Assembly: GCA_002812745.2 (NCBI GenBank)
Contig: NCSJ02000191.1
Location: 1-64,000 of the forward strand
Origin: Scytalidium lignicola
Lineage: Eukaryota > Ascomycota > Leotiomycetes
Length of the DNA: 64,000 nucleotides
Direction: 5' to 3'
Position 1 is the first letter of the stretch; each line of letters opens with the position of its first letter. The notes under the pieces are model-generated. The model was not told where the DNA came from. It did no database searches and saw only the letters and a list, made by a program, of their open reading frames with translations. A program made the position numbers and the translations under genes. Below are positions 21,735 to 33,740 of this stretch, one piece after another.

Positions 21735-23767
21735 ATATTAGTCTAATTCTACAAAATCTTGATCCATCCATGATGGTTTAATAGCTCTTGCTTCTTGTTC
21801 AGTAGTTTCTCCAATAATAGGATCATCTATAGTTGAAATTAACCTCCCCATATGTGTGCTTTTTAATATTATATCGATATCGTCGTCGTCGTTGTCGTCG
21901 CTACCATCTAATATAATTGTAGATTCTTTAATTGTAGCTAGATCAACTGGTTTATTTGGTGTTTCCACTAATAACTCTGATGGTACAAGGTGATACCTTG
22001 TTTTCTTGTATTTTGTAATACATGCAATTGTAGCTTTACGTACTTTCTCTTTTGCCTTCTAGGTCTTCAAATCCTCCAGATATACCTTCCGTAACATCGA
22101 TTCTTGCTTTTTCTGTAGAGTTTTAGCTTGTTTCTCTAAAGCTTCTTCTTCTTCCCTTTTCTTTACTCCAATTAACTCGTGAAGGTCAAAAAGATTCCCT
22201 CCATTTCTAGACTGTGTTACCCTTTTCCTACTTCTTGCCTTAGCATCTGTTAATTGTTTCTAGGCTGATATAGTGATAGCTTGTTCAACTCAAGTTAAAT
22301 CAACTGATTCAAGAGTATATTTAGTACTCTTAAGAGTTAATAGGAAATGCTATGCAGAAGGGCTAGAGAATGCTTCTGGAATGTGGTCTTCAAGCTCTTC
22401 AAGCACTTGAATACTATATTGTACAATTCTAGGCGTAGATGGAAGTGTTGGTAACTTTGGTTTTATTAGACACTTAAGAATAGAATATGATCGAAGTTGA
22501 GTAAATGCTTTTTAAACGTTGATTGACTACATATTATTATCATAAAAAGCATGTTGTATAATATCTTGTTAGAAGGTTTATTCTCAAATTTGACGTAAAT
22601 CATAAAGGAAGGAAACAACTATGTATTCTAGCTTTAAACGCTAAAGTGCTTGACATATAGCTTTCTTGTAATTGTGCTTATATGGCTAGAATATTTTAAC
22701 ATCCAAAGGTTGAAGAATATAGGTAAGATGTAAAGGAAAACGTAAAGGGATAATATAATGCTGATTAGCTAGTTCTAAGAACTCAAGTAATTCATGAGAT
22801 TCATAGCCATCTAGAAGAAGAAGTTTTATCTTAATAAGCTGGTTTGTATTAGAATCAATATANTTTTTGACTCTTTAAATCNAAAAACTCCTTTCTTTAC
22901 TCCTGAGAATTGAATGAAATGTTAAAGTTAATGAATTCTAATTTCATTATTAGTATAGCCTGAAGAAGTAAGAAGCATAAGTATATCTCCAAGGAGGTTC
23001 TCTTGAACCCAATTCTCCATAATCCATGTGCCTTTTACAAGGATGACTAGTAGAATAAGAATACTTCCATCGACGGTCATACATTTTATAATTGTAAGAG
23101 ACTTGTGATTTTAAAAGGTATCTTCATAAAGCTAATAATTTATTAGTAAAGTAAAGTACTATTTAAATATATTAATCTTTAATACCTCTTTAATCTTTAC
23201 TAGTACAATAACTTGTTTTCCTTCTATAACACTAATCCTAAAGCTTGTTTCATCCATATTGTAAATATTCTCTTTTCAGACCTTATTTTCCAGCCACAAA
23301 TCGATATATTTCAGAAACCATTGCTTTATAACCTCCTTATCTTGTGCCTGAATTCATTCCTTCTTAATAGGTTTGGTTGTGATCATATAAAACTCAGGAT
23401 ATAATTTTAAGAAGTTGCATATCCACTGTATAGATGGTTTTGTACTGTCTTTATGAAGGTGTTTTACAGCCTTAAGAAGCATAGCCCTATTCAATGGGTT
23501 GCCATCATATACTTGCGTTTTAATATAAGAGCACAATGCTTCGATTTGGTGAGGCTTCAAGAAAGGAGATCGTCCTATATGCCTTGGAGGCCTCTTTACA
23601 AGCATTGAACGACGTTGGATTGCTTTGCAGAGTGTGTTGATCTTGAGGTTGAATAGACATGCAATAGCTGTAATAGTAGCTTGATTATCAGGGTCTTGAT
23701 TGTTGAAATACCATTCGATAGCTTTATCTAATTGCTGGTCAATCATTGTAGAGTAAGTCCTTAGCAT
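21735..23767 (-). pseudogene. Decayed pogo/Fot-type transposase
   Basis: The N-terminal 137 codons (23767-23357) are open: MLRTYSTMIDQQLDKAIEWY, then a helix-turn-helix region (NQATITAIACLFNLK) and a CENP-B-like second DNA-binding region (RPPRHIGRSPFLKPHQIEAL). Downstream the frame is broken by stops, but the DDE domain is traceable. NMDETSFRI holds the first Asp, and LLLLDGYESHELLEFL the second (Tyr where pogo enzymes usually have His). LHLTYILQPLDV follows, then a Lys/Glu-rich C-terminus ending with the acidic tail KPSWMDQDFVELD at 21,738. The stops are mostly of transition type. Confidence 0.8.
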
Positions 23768-23848
23768 TTTGAGAAGTATATCAATTGAAAATTGTATGGT
23801 GTTGACAGTATAAACGCGTAATGGAGGTACGTGATTTCAATGTTTGGG

Positions 23849-23955
23849 GTTCGCGAAAGGTGACGAGCTTTTTTGAGGTGACGAGCTTTTTTTGCCAACC
23901 ACCCCTAGGTGGTTGGTAGCGAAAATTTCCCACCGTCCGAGCGCCCACCAACTAT
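23849..23955. repeat. Right terminal inverted repeat of the pogo/Fot-type element
   Basis: Mirror of 21,557-21,663. It ends GAGCGCCCACCAACTAT just before the TA at 23,956, and its sequence resolves the two Ns of the left copy. Confidence 0.88.
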
Positions 23956-23970
23956 TAGTACTGCTGTCTT

Positions 23971-24360
23971 ACTTTTTTTTTTTTTACAATCATACTCTTT
24001 ATTTGACCTCCTGATTTATAGGTATCTGTAAAGACTCCTCAGGCTATAGTACATGGTTTCCTCTACTAATATTCTCTTTATTTTACCATTCCTTTGAATT
24101 GCGCTGCTAGTAGTAGGAGAATACTTTCTAGTAAATGAGCAAAGGACAAAGTTTTACTTAAAAGCTTAAACTTAAGCTATTCAAATTCTTATACACTTAT
24201 TACTCTGTAATTTCATTTACTATCTTCTTGTATTATACTATCTTCTTGTATTATACTATCTTCTTGTATTATACTATCTTCTTGTATTATACTATCTTCT
24301 TGTATTATACTATCTTCTTGTATTATACTATGTGCTTTGTACAATTTTACTCTTTTCAAG
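23971..24360 (-). repeat. Dispersed repeat copy 3, probable 5'-truncated LINE 3' end
   Basis: A T13 run followed by ACAATCATACTCTTTATTTG begins 14 bp after the pogo element. Order and orientation match the copies at 3,515 and 4,228: GACTCC, TAGTACATGGTTT, CTAATATTC, CTATTCAAATTCTTATACAC. On the minus strand it ends in poly(A). No coding part follows, consistent with 5' truncation. Confidence 0.6.
24221..24328. repeat. Six exact tandem copies of an 18-bp unit
   Basis: TATCTTCTTGTATTATAC is repeated six times without interruption (108 bp). The related copy at about 4,455 has one variant unit (TGTCTCCTTGTATTATAC), so the array expanded inside this repeat copy. Confidence 0.95.
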
Positions 24361-25460
24361 GTTTATTCCTTGTTATAATGTTTATTTATAGTAAAGATTA
24401 ATTGATTATTTCTTATTCTACTATATAAGAATACTTGTTGATGTATTTAAGTTTGTAACTTAATATGTTTATTAATAGTTATTCTTTTCTCGAAATGTAT
24501 TTTGTTGTCATAATTAATCTTACAGACTGTAAACAATTGTCAAGCAAGAAAGTAAGTTTACTACGTTCATTTTCCATTGTAATAGAGTATAGCATACATC
24601 TTGAAAGAGAAAACTAAGCCTTTTCACGATAGTGTTGTAGTTATCTTTATCTGTAGTGTTTCAGGAGGTTTGGAAGGTTGATTTTCAATGCGTTGATATG
24701 TTGTTGATGGAGAAATAATAATCGCTGAATAACTCAATCTTAGCTCTACAGACTATGCTGTAGGTTTATAGCCCTCACCGTGTACAGGTGTTGAGTCTCG
24801 AGGACCACTGCCGTCTTACTAAGACTGATTATTTTCTTTCCAAAGGCGGGAGCCGGAGCTGAATGTCTCATTCCTCGCTGAGACTACATGTGCAACAGAT
24901 AAAGTATGGTAGTTGTGCCCAGTTAGCAATTTTCGGTTTGTACTGATTGGAAAATTATATGAAGAAAGAGAAGCCAATTTCGTTTTAATTTTCTTTATTC
25001 TAACATTTTTACTGTGGTAAGGAATATTTGTTCCTTACACACCATCCCAGATTTCCCTCACGATTTGAGTGTAGTATATACGGTAGTAGCATTAGTAGCT
25101 ACAACGGAACAGCTTGCTTCCCTCCTTTTTTCCCGAACCCTGCACTATCTGCTTCTAAGAGTGAGATATTAACATCTACAGTATTTATATAGATCATGGA
25201 TCGCATTCTCACTCGCGTGGACTAACTTTGTGACTTTAACCCCTCCTCAGAGGCGCTGTGTATGGGGTATAATAAACATAAAAATACGCCACTCGGGGAT
25301 TGGTTTACGAAAGTATTATTAAGCCTACAGTCTAAAAGAAATACAAATAGCCTTTATAGAAGCCATAACAGCTATGATTACAATTTAGAACAGAGCCCTT
25401 GTTAAAATAATATATTTATTTCTTCCAGCGGCGGAATCCATATCAAATATCCTTCGTTAT
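24361..25460. other. Intergenic, no gene seen
   Basis: AT-rich to mixed composition between the LINE 3' end and the GMC oxidoreductase gene. No open frame, RNA gene or further repeat is supported. Confidence 0.4.
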
Positions 25461-27364
25461 TCACAGTCTGCTCTGGATGAAGTATGGAATGTTCTTCATT
25501 TCGTACAGATCCTTATGTTGTGCTTTGATGATATCAGCACCCTATATTACATTCATTAGCTACATTATCCTGTATGTCTCTACAAAATTTGGTATTCTTA
25601 CCTTCTCACCAATCATATAAACCGAGTTCTGGATGCGGCAATCAGGGATGACAGGCATTATGGAGGCATCAGCGACGCGGAGATTCCTGACTCCGTGGAC
25701 GCACAGCTTGGAGTTCACGACTCCCTGGAGGATACTCTTAGACAGACGAGCAGTGCCACAGGGATCTAGTATCAGGAGAATCAGTATCATATCAGCCAAA
25801 GAAAAAGGAGAGGGCAAGACTTACGGAATCCAGTTTGACTTCGCTCCAACACAGCCTTGTTCATGGCTTCATCCGAATGGAGGGGCATTTTCCATGGATA
25901 TTCATCGACGACGATATCCTTGAAACCTTCGCCATCCATCAGAACATCATATGTCCATCTGACGCCTTCACGCATGGCCAGGACATCCAAATCACTGGCG
26001 AAAAAGTTGAGGTTGATATTCGGTTGTACGAGTGGATTTGCACTGTTAAGCGTGACCTCTCCACCTTCAGACACGGGTCGAAGTAAGTCTACAATAACAG
26101 TCATGTAATTTCCCTCCTGAGGGACGGGATAATGCCACTGGAATGCAGTACTGAACATGCCGACAAAATCGAGCTCAAAGTGCGGCTGCCCTCCAGGGCC
26201 GAATGGATCCAGGCCGCGATTTGCAGCTTTAGCTTCACGGTAGGATGCGTATTGGTTTAAGCACCTATCGATACGAGGGAAGCCCACCAGTTCTAGAAGA
26301 CCTGAGCCTACAGGGCCGGTTTTGTCACGACGGTAAGCAGCAATGGCAGCATCATTAGAAGGACCTGCACGCAGAAGGTGGTCATCCAGACCGTAGCCGT
26401 CTTTAATGCGCAAAACGAAAGGAACAATAGGATGATCAAGCAAATGCTGGCCAACATGGGGAGAATCAACAATCGTATCAATGCCATGCTTGGATAACTC
26501 GGACGTAGGGCCAATACCGCTCAGCATCAATAGCTTAGGTGTTTCAAAAACACCCTGGGAAACAATAACTTCGCGACTAGCATAGAAATTGAGCTCAATG
26601 CCGGTAACTGGATCGATGACGACTACACCAGTGCAAGTGTTGGTATGGCGATCAATTATCAGGTTCTTAGAATGGACGCCGGAGACTATAGTGATGTTTG
26701 GTTTGTTCTGAACGAAGAGGTAACTGCCTTGGCGCTGGCCTTTGTATATAGTATCTACACAGTGAGTAAGACCGTGCATCTCACCAGAGTAGATATCCTC
26801 GGTTAGGGGTTCACCCTTAGAGACCCAGGCAGTTGTAAGAGCATCACGGAAAGGCTTCATCTCAGGAATAAGCTCAGCGTGAGAGATTTGGATAGGTCCA
26901 CCGGTACCGATCTGACTGAGTTCAGACGGGTAAAGCTTCTCGTCATCATGATAAGTAGCGCACTTGTAGAAGTACTTAGAACAGTTGTCCCAAGTCCATT
27001 CATGACCACCGAATTCTTCCCAGTCGTCAAAGGTTGCTTTGGAACCAGGGATCCAAGTAAAGTAGTTTGCACAGGAGCTGCCACCCAGTGCCTTGCCTCT
27101 AGTGTTTGGCTTCTCAACGCGCTCGTAGTCCTCACGCTTAATCATAGTGGTTTTGTATGCCCAGTCATACTTGCTACCACGAAGACCAAAAGCTTTGGAT
27201 GGAGTCGTAATGTCTTCTACCTGGCTAGGGTTGGCAGCACCGGCCTCGACAATGAGAATGCGAACATTGGGGTTTTCAGCGAGGCGGCCGGCGATGACAT
27301 TCCCAGCGGTACCACCCCCGACAACGATGAATTCGAACTGAGATCCGTTTGCAATTGCGGCCAT
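25461..27364 (-). CDS. GMC-family FAD-dependent oxidoreductase
   Basis: Three exons: 27364-25825, 25765-25602 and 25541-25461 (donors GTAAGT and GTAAGA). The N-terminus MAAIANGSQFEFIVVGGGTAGNVIAGRL is the Rossmann FAD-binding GxGxxG, with EAG as the ribose-binding acid. GKALGGSSCANYFTWIPGS is GMC signature 1, and SQGVFETPKLLMLSGIG is signature 2. Intron 1 falls inside the active-site His motif, which becomes HPCGTARLSK after splicing; VADASIMPVIPDCRIQ follows. The protein ends KNIPYFIQSRL. About 594 residues, no signal peptide, so probably intracellular. Such enzymes oxidise alcohols or aldehydes and, when oxidases, make H2O2. A catalase lies divergently 0.9 kb away, but whether they work together is inference. 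No lesion seen. Confidence 0.9.
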
Positions 27365-27499
27365 TGTTGTAAAATATTAGATATGGCTGGATGGTTAAAG
27401 GATTAAAAATAGTTTGTAGGATTGAAAGATGAGACGAGATATGGCTGTAGAGGTCGATGTGTTTGGAAACTGAAGATGAGAACTCCAGCTGTCAAAATC

Positions 27500-27525
27500 T
27501 ACGACAGATATATATACTTTCTTCA
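27500..27525 (-). promoter_or_regulatory. Putative TATA box of the GMC oxidoreductase gene
   Basis: The minus strand reads GAAAGTATATATATCTGTCG about 145 bp upstream of the ATG. Position and TATA-like sequence are the only support. Confidence 0.35.
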
Positions 27526-28272
27526 CGATCATTGCTTCAGCTTTTCGACGATGGCTCCGCAATTAACGACTTCCGAACATTCCGCTTCTCCCCTCTTTTC
27601 ATTCTAGACTCTTTTGATTCTCGTGCAATTTCCATTCTAGGCTCTTTTCATCGATAACGAGATAGCACTGTACAGTTGGATTCGTCCTGTATGGAGTAGC
27701 TTCCTCACGGTCGAGACAGTTCTCCCTAGCACATGACGTCGTCGCTAGGCGACGGGCGAAAATCGGAAATCGGCTTTCGTAAGGCCTGGATTTTGAGGTT
27801 AATTAGATGATAACCCGATCGTTTCCCGAGCTCTCTCTCTCACTCTTCAAAGTTGCCGAACTATATTCAAGGGCGCAGATACTCTGTAAAAGCTTTAATT
27901 GAACTTCACTTTAAACCCTCCTGATGTCATTGTTTGTTCATCTCTCAGCCAGGTCCGTTATCAACCAACAATTTCTAAATATTTCAGGGATTACCGGAAA
28001 CACATCGTACTAAGAGGAACGTCCAAACAATCTAGATTGATTACAGCATTGCAGCCATGAGGAGTGAGATCTGTAATAATCAGAGCAATGTGGGGCATAC
28101 ATGGCAATGATGCGTTAAAGCTGATAGTATTGTGGCCGGGAACCGTTCGACCAAAGCATACATATACATATATAAGAGAGCTGATTGACATCTCTTGCAT
28201 CTCCAAATATCGTTAGAATATCTTTACATTCACTCTCAGCGTTATTCATAGACGTCCATAACCATCATCAAT
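27526..28272. other. Divergent promoter region, GMC oxidoreductase and catalase
   Basis: Non-coding sequence between two head-to-head genes. A TATATAAG element at about 28,168-28,176 lies about 100 bp before the catalase ATG. A short open frame at 27,991-28,206 (-) has no support. Confidence 0.4.
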
Positions 28273-30096
28273 ATGGTCACCAAGACTCCTATCTTCAGTC
28301 TGGCCGAAGGTAATCACTCATCTTCCCTATTCCCTAATCACATATTTCTGATTGACTAACTATAATTCTTTTCTCAGGACAACCAATTCCTAATCCTGCT
28401 GTTAGCATCACGCTCCCAACATTTGGTGGCGGCGGCTTGGTTACCCTTCAAGACACGAATCTCCTAGAGACATTGGCCCATTTCAATCGCGAACGGATTC
28501 CAGAAAGGTTGAAGTTAAAATATCCTAAATGTGAATTTTTGCATATACTTACGCTGCATTAGAGTTGTTCATGCTAAAGCTGTTGGTGCATGGGGTGAAT
28601 TCGAACTCACCAATGATATCTCTCACCTGACCACAGCCAAATTCCTCAATAGTGTGGGTAAAAAAACGTCAGTACTTTTCCGGGTCAGCACCACCGGCGG
28701 AGAGAAAGGCAGCGCCGATACAGTTAGAGACGTCCGAGGCTTTTCTGTTAAGTTCTTCACTGAGGAGGGTAATCACGATATTGTTGGAAATCATGTTGTA
28801 CGTTACAGTGCGAGATCCATAAGTCAAAACCGGAGTAATGTTAACTGTGATTAGCCTGCCTTCTTTATCCGCGACCCGGTTCAGTTTCCATCCTTAAACC
28901 GAAGTCACAAGAAACACCCACAAACAAACAGGCACGATGATACAATGGTAAGCAACCTGTTTCTCCTCCTCGCTCTTTCTCATTCTCCTAGTTCTGGGAC
29001 TTTCATGTCCACCACCCTGAAAGCACCCACGCCCTCCTTCATCTCTTTGGCTCCCGCGGCATTCCCGCCTCCGTTCGCCGTATCACCGGATTCGGTGTCC
29101 ATACGTTCAAGCTGGTCGCTCCTGATGGCTCTTTCAAATATTGCAAGTTCCACTTCCGCCCTGCCCGAGGCTCAGCCAATATTTCGTCCAGCGAAGCTAC
29201 TCGCCTTGCTAGCATTAACCCAGATTACCATAACCAGGATATGTTTGACGCGATTTCTCGGAAAGATTACCCGGTCTGGCATCTCTACATCCAGATTATG
29301 GAGCCTGAACAGGCTGAGAATTATGGACTTGCGGTGTTTGATATCACCAAAGTCTGGCCTCACAAAGACTTTCCGTTGATTCCGGTCGGTAAGATGACGA
29401 TAAACAAGAATGTGATTATCTCACAACTTATCCCTAAAGTGTGTTTCAATACTAACATGCATTGTAGCCTAACAACTACTTCGCCGAAATCGAACAAGCC
29501 GCTTTCTCCCCATCTAACATGGTTCCCGGCATCGCCCCCTCGCCGGATCCTAGTATGTCCATCCTCACATATCCCTCTCAATTCTATATGGATTTGATGC
29601 TGATGTATGTTTGTCCAGTGCTTCAAGCTCGTATGTTCGCCTATCCAGATGCCCAGCGATACCGTCTCGGCGCAAACTACACGCAACTGCCATCTAATAG
29701 GCCAGTCGCGCCTGTGTATGCACCATATGAGCGCGACGGCATGGCTACAATGACCAACAACTACAACGGAGCGCCGAACTACGTCCGCAGCATTTTCACA
29801 CCAGCGATCAGGAGCAAGTCCGCCCAGGAAATACGCCACGAGGAGTGCTGAGAGGAGGCGCTGTTCTAGGACTGAATGAGATCCCTATAAGTGAGGAGGA
29901 TTTTGTGCAGCCGAGGGACCTGTGGAGGAGAGTGTTCGATGAAGCTGAGCAGAAAAAGTGGGTTGGAAATGTCTCGGAGACTTGAAAGAGTGTGCCAATA
30001 GAGTTGAAGGTTGCCGTTTTCGAGATGTTTAACAAGGTGGATCCCGAGATTAGCAAGATGATCGCGACTAAGTTAAGGGAAACGGCTAAATTGTGA
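28273..30096 (+). pseudogene. Small-subunit monofunctional catalase, disrupted near the 3' end
   Basis: Exons: 28273-28309, 28378-28507, 28563-28794, 28855-28947, 28992-29411, 29468-29552 and 29619-30096. The protein has the catalytic-His segment [14 protein letters not shown], then [42 protein letters not shown] and VWPHKDFPLIPVG. The proximal heme-ligand motif [14 protein letters not shown] contains the Tyr ligand. Two lesions follow. A frameshift near 29,840-29,855 (frame changes between RHEE and [14 protein letters not shown]) truncates the simple frame at 29,849. An in-frame TGA at 29,983-29,985 interrupts NVSETLKS. The remainder runs to DPEISKMIATKLRE and TGA 30,094-30,096. The usual NNTP before FFIRD reads NHP, so intron 3 may be imperfect too. 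About the first 440 codons are intact, so partial activity cannot be excluded. Confidence 0.85.
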
Positions 30097-30660
30097 CCTA
30101 AGGGCCTTAGCTTTCGGAGAATCTGATCCTTTGAAGAGAGATTTAGAAATATTATAAACCAATATGTAAATTAGTTACTCTTTTACCACGTCTTTATTTA
30201 TGTAATTGTGTAAGACTAACATAAAACCAGGTTTCACCGACTACCTGGTCACACTGACTACCTTCTTATCATCATCAATTTTATTAATATTATAACTTTT
30301 AATAATTATTTTTTAATTATTACATACTTTAATAGTTTAAACTTTAGATTTACAATAAGAAAAGTCTTTCTTGTTGTAAATGGATTTTTTATTATATTAT
30401 TATTTATAATTATTTAATTTATAAAGTCATAAAGAAGTATAAAATTATGGTGGAGCTAAATCGACAACCATCGCCGATAGCGGCCTATAGCAGCTCAAAA
30501 TCTCAGGCAGCATAACCTATAATTAGTGTAAGTGCAATTGTATTTCGCATATCTTCAGGCTTATAACTCAGAATTTTAATTAAGTATAAGTACAGTAGAT
30601 TTCATTTATTTTAAAGCATAATAACAAGTAATTATAATAGTCAATAGCTAATTAGAAGTT
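30097..30660. other. Intergenic grading into AT-rich sequence
   Basis: 3' flank of the catalase. From about 30,270 it becomes AT-rich. The segment at 30,450-30,520 is more GC-rich and contains TAAATCGACAACCATCGCCG, which faintly resembles the inverted repeat at 30,665. No gene seen. Confidence 0.4.
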
Positions 30661-30664
30661 ATTT

Positions 30665-30724
30665 AAGGGCTGACTTAAATCGAATCGCGAGTTACCTAAA
30701 TCGACTCAAAATCGCTGGTGTCGG
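30665..30724 (+). repeat. Degenerate inverted repeat, left edge of AT-rich block
   Basis: ACTTAAATC, then ACCTAAATC, then AAAATCGCTGGTGTCGG. In reverse complement the same order occurs at 38,763-38,821 (ACTTAAATC, ACCTAAATC, AAAATCGCCGGTATCGG). Roughly three quarters of positions agree by eye. Outside each copy is a TAATTA. It may be the terminus of an unidentified TIR element or a repeat into which others inserted. Confidence 0.55.
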
Positions 30725-32399
30725 ACATACTCGGACCACCACCTCCCATAGTAATTTATTAGTAATCTGACTATCCTGCCATGTCCTGTAATTAAACGCT
30801 AAAACGCAATAACATGTTCTGTTATATCAATCTTGTAGTATAAAGGACACAGTAAAATGTGATGAGAATGATATTAAAGCACTAGACAAACACTGACGAT
30901 TTAGGTTAGGCGTTAGAAATGCCCTGAAATTACAGTGGCCTTCAGGCTGTTAATGCCTTGTAATACCCGCACCCTAAAATTATTAGTGTAGGAGAATAAT
31001 CGGGTTGTACAGAGTATGGTTGACTACATATGGTAGCGATATAGTGAGTGATTAAGCTGTATTAAGTTGTTTGATTTTAATGTTAAGCATATTTTAATAA
31101 CAAAGAATTTAACAGTAAATAGTTTGTTAAGAAGATTAAAGAAGATTTTGAATAAGAAAGATAGTATAAATATTNAAAAAAGTGATAAATATAAACTTTA
31201 TACAACTTATAAGTGTTAAAAATGTTAATAAACTTAAAAAGTCTTCTTAAAGGAGAATATAATAAAAGATTATATTAGATTATATATTATTTATTAATAT
31301 TAGTTTACTTAGAACAGTTATAAATACTCTTTAATATATAAGAGTTGTTATGTAGTTAATTTATTCTTATATTCAAAAAGATAATAGTATAAGGTTATAA
31401 CTTNAAAAACTAATACCTTTATTACTTAAACTTAACTTAAAACCAATTCTAATACTAAGAGCTTTAAGTCTAGCTTTTAACCTAGTAAGTAACTTCAGGT
31501 TATAATAATACACTAACTAAAGAAAAACTAATAATAAGAAAAATTAAGAAGACCTTATAAAGTTAAACATTATAAAAAAAGGAAAAACCTTTAAAGGAAA
31601 AGAAAAAAAGTACTTTGAAAGAAGAAGCAAGAAAGAGAATTCCTTTAGAATCTTCTCTAAAGAACTTAACAAGAGAAGAAAAAACAAATTATATTTTAAA
31701 TATAAACTTCTAAGACATATAACAAACACTTATAAGAAGAACAATAAGTTGAGTATATTAATTAAAGTTAAAACTATGAAAATCCTAAGAATTAAAGATA
31801 TCTCCTTAGAATTATCAAAAGAAGAGAGTTTAAACTCAGAAGAGACATTTAGTAAAGAAGTTAATAAAACAACATTTATAACAATAAGAAGAACTTAACA
31901 TATAAAATACTCTTAGAACAAGAAGGAAGCTGAAAACTAAGACAGATAAAGATTAATTCTAAGAGTTAATAGAATTTAAATGATTATGCTAGTAAACTTC
32001 AAGAGTATATCAACAGAACAGTACTTTATTTCTAAAGAAATATTAATCTTAAGATATTATTTAATGATTAGCATAAAAGGATTAAGAGGATAGAAAATCC
32101 TAAACAGAAGTTAACTTTATAAGACTGTATAGTAAGAGGAAGCAATTGTCTAAGAATAAGAATTTAATCTTGAAGATCTTATTCTAGTTTATAAGATTAA
32201 CCTCTAAAGTATCATTATAAAGAAAAGAACATATAAGTTCCTCTTACTAGTAAAAAGAACTTAAATACAAGATAACTTTAACCAGATACTTAAGGATACC
32301 TAGATAATAATAAAAGAAGGATTAAGCTATGTTATATAAGGACAATATAACTTACAATGAAAAGGCTATCCAATAATAACTTTCTAACAAGACTAAGCA

Positions 32400-33740
32400 G
32401 AAGTAAAAANCTTAGTATGAAAAAANTCTAAAGCTTAGGAAAATCAGTAAAATGACTATCAGAAGTTAAATAGTATTATACTTAACAAAAAGAACTTACT
32501 GAGATTGTTATCAAACAAGCTAATTAGAATGTAAAAGTACTACTTATAGTTAATAAGCTAGAGGAAAGTTTATTATGTTTAGAATCACTTATTATATTAT
32601 CAAAGGAAAACAAGTTAATATAAAGGATTAATTAACAATTCAACTAAGAAGTAGTAATATACCCTTTAAATTCTATAATAAGAATTCCTAAAGAAAGTAT
32701 TGTCTTTATTATTAAAATAAAAGAATACCTTAGAAATGAAATAGTAAAATAAGTATAAGATGTATATATATTCATAAATGATAAAAGCTTAGATAAATTA
32801 AAACTAAGAAACCTTATAAAAAAATAAATAACATTGTTTAAAGAATTTCATAAAAATGTTGAAGATTTAGAAATCAAAGATAATATATCAATTAACAATA
32901 CTAAGAACATCAATCTTTACTTTATAAACAGTAGAAGTTCATTATATATAAACATAAAACTGTGTAAAAAGCTAATAAGAACCTTAATTAATTCAAGAGT
33001 TAAAAGGAACTTCATTAGTAAATAAGTTATGAAATAATTTAGATTTAACACAAAAGTCAAGAAAAACAATTACTTGATATTATTAACAAATAATAGTATA
33101 GTCAAGAGAATAGTCAATGTTTAAACTTATAAGTTAAACATAAGGATTAACAATAATCATCAAAAAAGAATATCCTTTAATGTTATATAATTAAGAATAT
33201 ATTAAATAATATTAAGAATTGAATAGATATAAAAGTATAATCTGATAATTGATTGAAGAACAAGTATAATTACCTTCTTAAAGAAAGAGTAGAATTCAAT
33301 ATCTTTAAAAACTATCTATATTGACAAAACCTTAAAATATATTCTTAAGGAATATTATAAATAGTTAAAGCTATTTATAAAAANGACTTGATGATTCAGC
33401 TTTACTCAAGTATAAACTATAAGATTATAAGATAAAGCTCAAAGAAAGGTTTAGATTAACTTATAAACTAATTTATCAAACAACTCTTGCTAAGGATAAA
33501 GTAACAAAAAGATAATTGCTCAAGAAAATAATTCTTAGAGGTTTATACAAAGAAAGTTATAATAAAGCTAAAGTACTATTACATTATACAAAAAAAGGAA
33601 GACGATCTGTTAAGATGACCTTATAATGATTACAAACACTTAAATAGTAGAATTAAGAAAAACTAATACCCTTTACTATTAATAGATNTAATGATAAACA
33701 TTAGTAAAGTTAAGAAAGATTTATATGTCTTTTATACTTT
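32400..33740 (+). pseudogene. RIP-degraded Ty3/gypsy gag-pol remnant (plus strand)
   Basis: Around 32,485-32,530 DCYQTS, a stop, then LECK resembles a CCHC zinc knuckle of gag. At 32,834-33,022 an open stretch ends KLIRTLINSRVKRNFISK, which fits the retroviral-type aspartic protease segment with its DSG lost, as D-to-N and G-to-R transitions would cause. At 33,610-33,715 HLNSRIKKN, a stop, then YPLLLID and MINISKVKK fits the start of the reverse transcriptase. Order gag, protease, RT suits Ty3/gypsy. Stops and substitutions are of the transition type expected from RIP. No LTR could be defined. Confidence 0.55.

Larger units (their letters stand above)
21557..23955 (-). mobile_element. pogo/Fot-type (Tc1-mariner superfamily) DNA transposon, defective
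   Basis: A 2.4-kb element bounded by TA on both sides (21555-21556 and 23956-23957), the target duplication typical of Tc1-mariner elements. Its ends begin ATAGTTGGTGGGCGCTCGG and are inverted copies of each other over about 107 bp, identical except for the two Ns. Inside each end lie a palindrome (CCAACCACC..GGTGGTTGG) and two tandem copies of an AAAAAAGCTCGTCACCT unit. The interior carries one transposase reading frame on the minus strand, interrupted by stops. The ends are far better preserved than the interior. Confidence 0.88.

Noticed and set aside
24221..24328. CRISPR-like array
   Set aside because: Units are contiguous without spacers and lie in a eukaryotic repeat; it is a plain tandem repeat.
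32834..33025. 63-codon open frame taken as a small gene
   Set aside because: It is a surviving stretch of a decayed Ty3/gypsy protease region, listed as part of that pseudogene.
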